DNA of 42,509 nt from an uncultured Alphaproteobacteria bacterium (GTDB lineage: Bacteria; Pseudomonadota; Alphaproteobacteria; Rs-D84), in NCBI GenBank assembly GCA_947168075.1, contig CAMVKK010000003.1, positions 1-42,509 of the forward strand. The letters run 5' to 3'. The notes under the pieces were generated by a model. The model worked only from the letters and a program-made list of their open reading frames with translations. It had not been told where the DNA came from and searched no databases. Shown one piece after another: positions 1-8,405 of this stretch. The position numbers and the translations under genes were made by a program. Numbering within the stretch: position 1 is the first letter of the stretch; each line of letters opens with the position of its first letter.

Positions 1-1
1 C

Positions 2-658
2 CTATTTTACCGATGTTATCGGCGGGAAACAATCTCCCCCAGATTTTGGACAGCACGCAAATACCAAATTTCCCATATCTTTAAATGTTTCGTCTGTACA
101 ACAACCATACTTATTCGGTTTCGTCCCGTCCCCGCAAAGCCCCGCCGCCAAATTAGCATCATATTCAGCCGCCCATTGTTCATCGGTCTTTTCGGTTGCC
201 ACCGCGGTTGCCGCCCCTGACTTTTCAGTGCAATCCATTTCATATACGCCACGCATAGATGCCAACATATCTGATTTTGAATCGTCTTTTTCCAATTTTT
301 CAATTTCGGAATTCAATTTATCGCAATTAGATTTTTTGTTTGCTAAATATTCGCTTAATGCATCTGGGGTTGTTGTTGATGCGGTTGATTCAACATTTTT
401 CACAATAACAGGAATATTTCGCGCAACCGTTCGCCGACCAATTGATTTAGGTAAACAATTTGCCCGATAATGCACCTGTAATTGCTTTAATTTTTCTGCA
501 TTAACATCATCCAATTTTTCCATTGCGGACAAAGCATCAATATCAGATTTTACTTCGGCACAAGTTCTGCGTTCGGTAATATTCTGCACAGTCGCATCAT
601 CTGCAAATGCAACACCTGTACACAATACGATTCCCGCAAATAATATTGATAATTTCAT
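2..658 (-). CDS. Secreted cysteine-rich hypothetical protein with two internal repeats
   Basis: Complete ORF (218 aa). N-terminal signal peptide MKLSILFAGIVLCTGVAFA, two similar ~43-aa C...C segments, Cys-rich C-terminus (LCGDG...YGCC...FACC...DCFPP). Confidence 0.75.
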   Translation of the reverse strand: MKLSILFAGIVLCTGVAFADDATVQNITERRTCAEVKSDIDALSAMEKLDDVNAEKLKQLQVHYRANCLPKSIGRRTVARNIPVIVKNVESTASTTTPDALSEYLANKKSNCDKLNSEIEKLEKDDSKSDMLASMRGVYEMDCTEKSGAATAVATEKTDEQWAAEYDANLAAGLCGDGTKPNKYGCCTDETFKDMGNLVFACCPKSGGDCFPPITSVK

Positions 659-673
659 ATCCGCCCCCGATGG

Positions 674-1255
674 TTATTCATTAATAATTTTTTCAACCTG
701 CAATATAAAGTCGATTGCCGGGTTAGTTAATTTTTTTGCTTTTTCAAAAATCTCTTCGGCGGCCGCCTGCATATTAAGCCGTTTATAAGTTTCGACAACT
801 TCTATTGTTTCTTCGTGATCAAATTCATCATCTTCGATTGCACGCGCAATATCCAGTTCCTGACGAGCCAACTCGACATACGCATTGGCATTTTCAGGAC
901 ATCCACGTTCAGCCATCGATGCGTATATTTTTGCCCGTTCAATACGATCATCAACATCATCCGATGCCACTGGCAAATGACGTGACAACAACCGTTCTAT
1001 TTCTGCACATACACTTTGTGGTTCAGAAATCGCGACAATTTCAGTTTCTGACGGCGCAACAACAGAACTTTCTGGACATATTGTATTGGTTGGTTTATTA
1101 ATAGCCATTCCGACAAACAGCCCACAAAAAAACAGACCAGCCAACGCAACAATTCCCCAAAAACGTTGCCGGCGATTATGCACAACCACCGCACGCGTCA
1201 TTGCGACTGCCATTTTTGTATTTTGTGTTTTTGTTTTTCTGGTCTGTTTTTTCAT
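674..1255 (-). CDS. Hypothetical single-pass membrane protein, possibly TPR-like
   Basis: 193-aa ORF with a basic N-terminus, one TM helix (FWGIVALAGLFFCGLFVGMAI) and a helical C-terminal region. Confidence 0.65.
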   Translation of the reverse strand: MKKQTRKTKTQNTKMAVAMTRAVVVHNRRQRFWGIVALAGLFFCGLFVGMAINKPTNTICPESSVVAPSETEIVAISEPQSVCAEIERLLSRHLPVASDDVDDRIERAKIYASMAERGCPENANAYVELARQELDIARAIEDDEFDHEETIEVVETYKRLNMQAAAEEIFEKAKKLTNPAIDFILQVEKIINE

Positions 1256-1299
1256 TTTCTCTCTCCTCTTGGGCTCTTTTAACTCTTGTTATATTTTAA

Positions 1300-2010
1300 C
1301 TATTTTACAATACCATTTGCAATGGTAATTTTTTTATCGGCGCGATTTGCCAATCCCATATCGTGTGTCACGAACAGCATCGCCATATTATTTTTTCGTA
1401 CCAAAGCCAACAATTGGTCAAATACCGCCGTTGCATGTGCCGGGTCCAGGCTGCCCGTTGGTTCATCCGCCAATAATATTTCAGGTTCGTTTGCCAATGC
1501 GCGTGCAACCGCTGTGCGTTGCTGTTCCCCGCCGGACATTTCACCAGGTAAATGTTCCGCCCTGTGCGCTACACCCGCCGCACGCAATAATTTCATTGCG
1601 CGTTTTTGAGCAATTTCTTCATCAACACCATTTGCCAGCATTGGCAACACAACATTTTCAACCGCCGTAAAGTCCGACAGTAAATTATGTCGCTGATATA
1701 CAAATCCTATCTTTTTCCGGCGAATAATTGTACGGGAATCTTCACTCATTTTATGAACAGGGGTACCGGCGATAATAATGCTGCCGGATGTAGGTTTATC
1801 CAGCAACCCAACACACTGCAACAGTGTTGATTTACCCGACCCCGATGGACCGACCAGCGCAATAATTTCCCCACGGTGCAAATTGAAGCCGCCACCGCGC
1901 AGAATATGCAACGGCTGACCACCTTCGACAAAAGTTTTTTTAATATCGCGCACCGACATAACAATATCGCCACGATTTACCCGTGATAAAGAATTTAAAA
2001 TACCAGCCAT
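1300..2010 (-). CDS. lolD: Lipoprotein-releasing ABC transporter ATP-binding protein (LolD-like)
   Basis: Walker A GPSGSGKST, signature MSGGEQQRTAVARAL, Walker B EILLADEPTG; adjacent to a LolC/E-like permease. Confidence 0.9.
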   Translation of the reverse strand: MAGILNSLSRVNRGDIVMSVRDIKKTFVEGGQPLHILRGGGFNLHRGEIIALVGPSGSGKSTLLQCVGLLDKPTSGSIIIAGTPVHKMSEDSRTIIRRKKIGFVYQRHNLLSDFTAVENVVLPMLANGVDEEIAQKRAMKLLRAAGVAHRAEHLPGEMSGGEQQRTAVARALANEPEILLADEPTGSLDPAHATAVFDQLLALVRKNNMAMLFVTHDMGLANRADKKITIANGIVK

Positions 2011-2019
2011 ATCTTATCC

Positions 2020-3276
2020 TTATTCATTTCTTAATACATCAACCGGATCTGTATTTGCCGCCTTCCACGCAGGATAAAGTGTTGCAAGAAATGCCAGCGC
2101 AATTGCCAACACGACAATACCTATGACCTGACTTGCAACTAACTTGGACGGTAATTCAGATAAATAATATAATTCCGATGGGAATAAATCGCGTCCCGTT
2201 GCCCACTGAAAGAACTGACGAATTGGCTCAACATAAATAGCGACAATAATCCCCAAAACCATACCAATAAATGCGCCAATAACGCCGATACTGGTTCCGG
2301 ACAAAATAAATATTTTCATCATAGATTTGCGCGACACACCAAACGTGCGCAGGACAGCGATATCTTTATTCTTATCCTTGACCAACATAACCAAGGACGA
2401 CACAATATTAAACGCAGCGACAATTACTATTAACATTAAAATCAAAAACATCACATTTGATTCGACCTGTAACGCACCAACAAATCCACGATTTAAATCG
2501 CGCCAATCCCGCACAACAAACCCATCCGGCAACAGGCGCACCAACGCATCCAAAACCCGGGTTGTATCATCTGGATTTTTAAGGAACAAATCAATATGTG
2601 TAACTGCATCGCCAATATTTAAATATTTCTGTGCCGTTTCCAATGGCATAAAAATATAGCCTGAATCATATTCATACATTCCCATAAAGAACGATGCCAT
2701 AACTGGATACGCCATAATGCGCGGCATTGTACCAAACGGTGTTGGTGTTGCCCCATTTGCCGAAACAAGTGAAATATTATCGCCCATTGTAACATTTAAT
2801 GCACGTGTAAGCGATGAACCCGCAACCAATTCGCCATCGGCAATCGCGTCCAGTGGTTTACCATAAATACGCGTACCCGTTCCAGACTTTGCCGCCAAAT
2901 CAGACATACGAATACCACGAATCATCGCGCCTGTATTATTACCATTTGCAGTTGCCATAACTTGACCTTCGGCAATTGGCACTATGGATGTTGTATGCGA
3001 ACTGACTATTTTATTTTGCGCCATTTTTTCAATAAGGAAATCATAGTCCTTTATTGCCCCGTCTTGGTGATAAACAACAACATGACCATTCATACCAACA
3101 ATACGCGACAAAAGTGTATCATGGAACCCACCCATAACGGACATCACGACAATAAGTGTCGCCACCCCCAGCATAATGCCAATTAACGACACCCATGACA
3201 CCACGGAACCAAATCCGCGCTTTTTCATGGCCAGATATCTAAATGCAACTTTTTTTTCCAGTTTTGAAAACAACAT
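2020..3276 (-). CDS. lolC: Lipoprotein-releasing ABC transporter permease (LolC/LolE family)
   Basis: N-terminal LEKKVAFRYLAMKKRGFGSVVSWVSLIGIMLGVATLIVVMSVM and C-terminal FtsX-like TM segments ending LYPAWKAANTDPVDVLRNE. Confidence 0.9.
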   Translation of the reverse strand: MLFSKLEKKVAFRYLAMKKRGFGSVVSWVSLIGIMLGVATLIVVMSVMGGFHDTLLSRIVGMNGHVVVYHQDGAIKDYDFLIEKMAQNKIVSSHTTSIVPIAEGQVMATANGNNTGAMIRGIRMSDLAAKSGTGTRIYGKPLDAIADGELVAGSSLTRALNVTMGDNISLVSANGATPTPFGTMPRIMAYPVMASFFMGMYEYDSGYIFMPLETAQKYLNIGDAVTHIDLFLKNPDDTTRVLDALVRLLPDGFVVRDWRDLNRGFVGALQVESNVMFLILMLIVIVAAFNIVSSLVMLVKDKNKDIAVLRTFGVSRKSMMKIFILSGTSIGVIGAFIGMVLGIIVAIYVEPIRQFFQWATGRDLFPSELYYLSELPSKLVASQVIGIVVLAIALAFLATLYPAWKAANTDPVDVLRNE

Positions 3277-3288
3277 TATTTTTATCCC

Positions 3289-4650
3289 TTAGTCATTTAA
3301 AAAAGCCCGCAATGCATCACCAACCAGCATTTCACGCGGGGTTGATTCAATCGTTGCCGGATCAACAACAGATATTAACCGCGGCGACATAAACACAACC
3401 AATTCTGCGAACGGGCTTATCAGTGTTTCCGGTGTTGTTACAAACGCATGTGTTGGAATACCGACAATTACATAGTTATCACCAACACTGGACGGAATTG
3501 TGAACGAAGACAATTCGCCATTTGATGTCCGCAAAACAATTTTCGCGTCAATTTTATTCAATCCGCCATAATCGCCGTATGTCGCCGTTGCGCCAATAGT
3601 CAGGTCTGTTTCCAGACGATCTTCCTTGCCACATTGACCAATATCAAACCGCGATTGCCATCCGTTTGGAATAGCAAATGTCCCCTGGGATATAAGGACA
3701 ACATTAGATTGTTGATACAAAAATTCCTGTAAAGTTTTTGTATTGATTTCAGGTCCCACAACAACCGCTCTTCCAACGACACCTGGTATTGACATTTTTA
3801 TATTTTTATCACCAAACGCCGGGAACAGGTTCATCCAAATAATCGGATTGTCCGTACGCGGATAAACACGATATACATCAATATCCCACGCCAACATATA
3901 TTTTTTAGACGAAATATCGGCAATCATACGCGCGACTTCGCGTTCGGTTTGGTAATTACCTTCAAATACAATTGTTTTATCATCCCAATTCACCAGCAAG
4001 TTGCGCATATCCGCCCCGTGCATAGCGTCCAGCAACGCCATTATTATTGTTTCGTTTTTTGGCATTTTGATTAACCATTTTGCACGGTTAGTCAGGTGTA
4101 TTACCCCTTCGGCTTCGTCATAGTAATAATAAACGCGCCCCATTTTTGCCATTAATTCCACCGCATCGCTTAATGTTCCGGTGGATATAGTCCCGGATAT
4201 TTTTTCAATTAATTCGCCATCTTCTTCGACTGAAATATCTGTTCCGTCCAGCAATTTATCCAATGCTTCGCGTACAGTTAATTTCTTGAATTCATAATCA
4301 GAAACCTTTAAATCCGGTAATTTATCGCCGGTATTAAGGCGAACGACCTCTATCTTTTCTTCGGGCACGACTGAAACAACACTTTGGTTGTTCCAATCAA
4401 CACTGCACCGTTTTGGCAGTTCGATTGAAAAGCGCCGCGCAGTATCAGTTGTTAATGCCGCCTTTTTTGGAAAGATGGGAACAGAATTTTCATCAATTAC
4501 CAAATTATTAATAACAGTAACCGTATCATAGTCTGGTTCGGTATCTTGATTCTGATTTTGTGTTTGGCACGCAGTCAGACCGATAATGCCGACACACATA
4601 CATACAATCACCACTTTACGTTTTATTAAATCGATAATATGTTTTTTCAT
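3289..4650 (-). CDS. Lipoprotein secretin-like protein (PilN/BfpB-type type IV pilus outer-membrane component)
   Basis: Lipobox GLTACQ; secretin-like N-domain (LTVREALDKLLDGTDISV) and C-terminal region with PFAELVVFMSPRLISV, resembling the secretin C-terminus; matching pil genes at 22-27 kb. Confidence 0.65.
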   Translation of the reverse strand: MKKHIIDLIKRKVVIVCMCVGIIGLTACQTQNQNQDTEPDYDTVTVINNLVIDENSVPIFPKKAALTTDTARRFSIELPKRCSVDWNNQSVVSVVPEEKIEVVRLNTGDKLPDLKVSDYEFKKLTVREALDKLLDGTDISVEEDGELIEKISGTISTGTLSDAVELMAKMGRVYYYYDEAEGVIHLTNRAKWLIKMPKNETIIMALLDAMHGADMRNLLVNWDDKTIVFEGNYQTEREVARMIADISSKKYMLAWDIDVYRVYPRTDNPIIWMNLFPAFGDKNIKMSIPGVVGRAVVVGPEINTKTLQEFLYQQSNVVLISQGTFAIPNGWQSRFDIGQCGKEDRLETDLTIGATATYGDYGGLNKIDAKIVLRTSNGELSSFTIPSSVGDNYVIVGIPTHAFVTTPETLISPFAELVVFMSPRLISVVDPATIESTPREMLVGDALRAFLND

Positions 4651-4668
4651 CTGTTTCCCTCTTGTTTA

Positions 4669-4995
4669 TCAGATATTCATAAATTTTTCAAATTCCGCCA
4701 ACGACATTTCATAAATCGGTTTTTGGGTCGGAGTGGTCAAATTCTTAACCCGTTCGTATTGAGCATTAAATTGTTCCATTGCGCGTGCGACATCGGCGGG
4801 AATTTTAATCCGCCCGTCCGCACGCAACCGCCGTGCATATTCAACAATATATTCTAAAACATCCGCCGCATACATGCGTCCAGAATAATTTTCAATCGGT
4901 ATGCCGCCTTTTTGGACACAGATTGCGGACATTAGTATTGCGGTCTGATTATAATAATTTGCCAGTTTTATGAACTGTTGAACCGATAATGCCAT
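4669..4995 (-). CDS. Hypothetical protein
   Basis: 108-aa ORF directly upstream of, and co-directional with, the secretin-like gene. Confidence 0.6.
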   Translation of the reverse strand: MALSVQQFIKLANYYNQTAILMSAICVQKGGIPIENYSGRMYAADVLEYIVEYARRLRADGRIKIPADVARAMEQFNAQYERVKNLTTPTQKPIYEMSLAEFEKFMNI

Positions 4996-5070
4996 ATAAA
5001 AATCCTTTTCCTGTTTTTCACATTATAAAAACTATTGCCCCCCGAACGCAATTAAATTATAATAAGAATT

Positions 5071-5451
5071 ATGAGAATGAAAATTATCGGTGTATTATTA
5101 TTACTTGGCGCGTGCGCATCGGTCAACAGTGGCAACATTGATAATGCCACTATTCTTAATTGGGAAAACGAGGCTGTTACCACCGAACAATTCGTCCGTG
5201 ATCACAAGGCGTGCTTGGGATTAAAAGAAAATTCGTACAAACCGCGTTCACGTTTGGCCAAACTTTTGGCGCCGAACCAAAGTGGTATGATGCCGAATTG
5301 GGATGGACTGTGGGTTACATTTCAGTCGAACGAATATCGGGATGTTGGCCAGCGGTCATTGATGTCCGTGCCACGAAATGCGACATCTAAATCTGTTGGC
5401 GCATATCGCAGATGTATGTTCCGGCGCGGATATTTACTGCGTGCGATATAA
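5071..5451 (+). CDS. Hypothetical lipoprotein
   Basis: 126-aa ORF with lipoprotein signal MRMKIIGVLLLLGAC. Confidence 0.65.
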   Translation: MRMKIIGVLLLLGACASVNSGNIDNATILNWENEAVTTEQFVRDHKACLGLKENSYKPRSRLAKLLAPNQSGMMPNWDGLWVTFQSNEYRDVGQRSLMSVPRNATSKSVGAYRRCMFRRGYLLRAI

Positions 5452-5489
5452 TTTTTGTAATACTGTAATTTTATGATATAATTGTTGCC

Positions 5490-6170
5490 ATGAAACGTTC
5501 ATTTTTGTTTTGGGTGTATTTTATTGTTGCCATTATTTTGGGCATATATTTCACGACCCGTATAGTTATGATTAGTATGGGACATGGTAATTTGGCAACA
5601 ATCCATAATATTTCAATTACATCTGATTCATCGGACGGTGATTTATCCGGGGTCCAGACAGCCGCCGCGGCGGGGCTTGGGGCGCCAACGGGTTCACTGG
5701 ATTTAGAAATATTAAATAATCGAATAAGGGCTGTACCAATTGTTCGTAATGCTGCAACACGGCGATTACCAAACGGAACATTGCGTGTCCGGGTCGAATT
5801 GCATCGTGCCGTGGCACAATGGACCGATGGGGTTGCTTTTTATCCACTGGCGGCGGATGGCACAACGGTTGAAACACCGATTGCCACGCGTGATTCAGAT
5901 GCAATTGTATTTCGCGGAACATTGCCCGATGATATTTCTGAAATTACTGCGGCGGCACAACCACTGGCGCAAAAGATTGATTATCTTGAATGGATTGAAA
6001 ACCGCCGTTGGAACATAATAACTGTTGATGGCATGACGGTTATGTTACCCGAAAATAATCCATTGGCATCGCTTCGTGAATTAATATCATTAAATGAAAA
6101 TCAGAATATTTTGGAACGCGACATCAGGGTAATTGACATGCGCGATTCCGCACGAATATTGGTAAAATAG
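5490..6170 (+). CDS. ftsQ: Cell division protein FtsQ-like
   Basis: N-terminal TM, POTRA-like region (LEILNNRIRAVPIVRNAATRRLPNGTLRVRVELHRAVAQW), directly upstream of an FtsA domain. Confidence 0.8.
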   Translation: MKRSFLFWVYFIVAIILGIYFTTRIVMISMGHGNLATIHNISITSDSSDGDLSGVQTAAAAGLGAPTGSLDLEILNNRIRAVPIVRNAATRRLPNGTLRVRVELHRAVAQWTDGVAFYPLAADGTTVETPIATRDSDAIVFRGTLPDDISEITAAAQPLAQKIDYLEWIENRRWNIITVDGMTVMLPENNPLASLRELISLNENQNILERDIRVIDMRDSARILVK

Positions 6171-6173
6171 AAA

Positions 6174-7946
6174 ATGAATCTTAATAATTCTGCTTTTTTA
6201 TGTCTGGACATTGGGTCATCGGCTGTTCATGGCATTGCACATCGTGTGCATGGCGCACGCATTGTAAAATCTGCGATGTTTACGGTGGAATCTTTTGATA
6301 CCGTTTCCGCGATAAAGGCTGTGGTTGACGAATTAGAATCTCAAATCGGCAAACATTTTGATAATGCATATATTACTGGAAATTTTGGTGAATCGTATTA
6401 CGAATTGGCAATAAAAAACCAAGTTTGGTCAAGTGGACATCGCATCACATCCGCCGATATAAGAAATCAGATATCCCAGATTACCCCCCCCGATGAATAT
6501 ATGCCATTGCATATTGTGCCACTGCGATACGACACACCAACGGTTCGTAATTTATTGACCCCAATTGGCCATATTGATATCCAGTTGGCTTCTGCATTTG
6601 GTGCGATATTTTATCCAATCGCAAATATTAACGAAGTAAATACATTTATGCGACGCGCCCATTTACAGACAAACGGATTTTTTGATCCACAATTTGTTCA
6701 AAACGCTGTATTTCGCAAACCCAAAACGGTTACATTATTTATTGATTTTGGTGCTGAATTTACATCTGCGTCCATATGGACGGATCGTGGACCGGTATGG
6801 CACTATAAATTACAAATTGGTGGCACAAATATATCGCAACAAATTGCCGAAGATCAAAATATCAGTTTCGGCGAAGCAGACCGGATAAAACGTGCGGTAT
6901 TTACTATGTTGCCCGGACCGACCGACCGATTTACGCCTGCGGACATTGCGTACGATTTTTCGCGTGCCGATATAAACGATGTCGTTGTAAAATATATGAA
7001 CGATATTATTAATGATATACGCGACAATGCTATGGACGCGATTGAAAAATATAAACCACAAAACATAATTATAACAGGTGGTGCATCGGACGCGAACAGT
7101 GTTGTTGATTTTGTATCAAATGCGTTTGGATTACCGTGCGAAAGTTTTCATGACGATGCATCTGTGCGCGCACTTGGCGAATTTATATGGAACCAAAGTG
7201 CATCTGAACGTGCAAAAATAATTGCACATACAGAACGCAGAAACACTCGCATTGACCGCATATTAAAGATATTCCATCGCAAACCTAAAAAGCGGCGTAC
7301 CTTTGTTCCGATTATGCCCAGTACACTTTGTTTCAATATGAACGATCCAACGACATACACGACATTTGATGCGGCGGGAATAAGCATGATTCATGTTGAT
7401 ATAATGGACGGTCTGTATGTGAACCGGATTGCGGGCAGCAACGAACAAATTCGTCAGATTCGCGAACGAACAACGGCGCATCTGCATGTGCATTTGATGA
7501 CGGAAAGTCCGTCCGTCTGGGCGGCGGACGCGATTGCCGCCGGCGCAGATACAGTTATTGTTTCAACAAATACATCGGGTGTACGCGCGGCGATACGCAC
7601 GATAAAATCATCTGGTCGGCGTGCCGGGGTTGCGCTGAACCCGGACACATCGCCCGACATATTAAAACCTGTTTTGCGGGACCTGGACGAAGTAATGGTG
7701 ATGGCGGTTACCCCCGGTGCCGCTGGTCAAGATTTTTCACCGGCGTGCCTGCATAAAATTTCTGTTTTGGCGGCAACGCGTAAAAAATATGATTTGCATT
7801 TCAAGATTTCTGTGGACGGTGGCATAAATGATAAAACCGCCCCGCTCTGTTGGGCGGCGGGCGCAGATTATTTGGTTTCGGGTTCATACCTGGCGCATGC
7901 ATCTGATTTCCCAATTGCGGTGCAAAGTTTATTAAAAAAACAATAA
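6174..7946 (+). CDS. FtsA cell-division actin homologue fused to ribulose-phosphate 3-epimerase
   Basis: Single 590-aa ORF. N-terminal ~375 aa FtsA-like (LCLDIGSSAVHGIAHRV; IDFGAEFTSASIW; IIITGGASD), then basic/amphipathic NTRIDRILKIFHRKPKKRR, then an Rpe domain (IMPSTLCFN; IHVDIMDG; HVHLM; GVALNPDT; VMAVTPGAAGQDF; SVDGGINDKTA; AGADYLVSGS). Confidence 0.9.
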   Translation: MNLNNSAFLCLDIGSSAVHGIAHRVHGARIVKSAMFTVESFDTVSAIKAVVDELESQIGKHFDNAYITGNFGESYYELAIKNQVWSSGHRITSADIRNQISQITPPDEYMPLHIVPLRYDTPTVRNLLTPIGHIDIQLASAFGAIFYPIANINEVNTFMRRAHLQTNGFFDPQFVQNAVFRKPKTVTLFIDFGAEFTSASIWTDRGPVWHYKLQIGGTNISQQIAEDQNISFGEADRIKRAVFTMLPGPTDRFTPADIAYDFSRADINDVVVKYMNDIINDIRDNAMDAIEKYKPQNIIITGGASDANSVVDFVSNAFGLPCESFHDDASVRALGEFIWNQSASERAKIIAHTERRNTRIDRILKIFHRKPKKRRTFVPIMPSTLCFNMNDPTTYTTFDAAGISMIHVDIMDGLYVNRIAGSNEQIRQIRERTTAHLHVHLMTESPSVWAADAIAAGADTVIVSTNTSGVRAAIRTIKSSGRRAGVALNPDTSPDILKPVLRDLDEVMVMAVTPGAAGQDFSPACLHKISVLAATRKKYDLHFKISVDGGINDKTAPLCWAAGADYLVSGSYLAHASDFPIAVQSLLKKQ

Positions 7947-7977
7947 AAAACACCGGCAAATGCCGGTGTTTATTTTA
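7945..7977. terminator. Bidirectional Rho-independent terminator between convergent genes
   Basis: AAAAAACACCGGC-AAAT-GCCGGTGTTTATTTT between the ends of the ftsA-rpe ORF (+) and tsaE (-). Confidence 0.85.
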
Positions 7978-8401
7978 TAACTATTTTCCGCCCGTCGCCG
8001 TGTTCGGTGATATATAAATGAATCGTGTTTTCGGGCAACATGGCGGACGCAATATCCGGCCACTCTATCAATGTAATGTCGTTCGCGATTGCGTACGGCA
8101 GCCCTATTTCCACCAATTCAGATGCATCGTTTATGCGATATAAATCAAAGTGCGAAATACCATCATAACTTTGCACAATTGTAAAAGTCGGGCTGGGGAC
8201 GACTGTGTCCGCCCCGCGCAGTGTTTGAATTATTGTGCGCGCAATCTCGGACTTTCCCATGCCCAGGTCGCCGTGCAAAGCCACCGTTACCGGCGCCCGC
8301 AGCGTTTTTGCAAATTCGCGTGCAAACGCCCGCGTTTCTTCAACATTTTTTAATACGAACTCTTTATCTGCACTTTGAACTTTGCACTTTGAACTTTCCA
8401 T
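7970..8401 (-). CDS. tsaE: tRNA threonylcarbamoyladenosine biosynthesis ATPase TsaE
   Basis: LHGDLGMGKSEIARTIIQ P-loop, VPSPTFTIVQSY, FDLYRI, LIEWPD motifs. Start placed at MESSKCKVQSAD; the ORF track extends the same frame to 8473. Confidence 0.9.
   Translation of the reverse strand: MESSKCKVQSADKEFVLKNVEETRAFAREFAKTLRAPVTVALHGDLGMGKSEIARTIIQTLRGADTVVPSPTFTIVQSYDGISHFDLYRINDASELVEIGLPYAIANDITLIEWPDIASAMLPENTIHLYITEHGDGRKIVIK
8370..8397. repeat. Heptanucleotide tandem repeat, two perfect 14-mers (GCACTTTGAACTTT x2)
   Basis: Direct reading of + strand: GCACTTT GAACTTT GCACTTT GAACTTT; codes for the extreme N-terminus of TsaE. Confidence 0.95.
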
Positions 8402-8405
8402 AGCC

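Noticed and set aside
7314-7946. Independent rpe gene starting at internal ATG 7314
   Set aside because: The start would fall inside the first beta-strand equivalent (residues before PSTLC are normally part of Rpe), no convincing Shine-Dalgarno, and the frame is continuous with FtsA; cannot be fully excluded without data.
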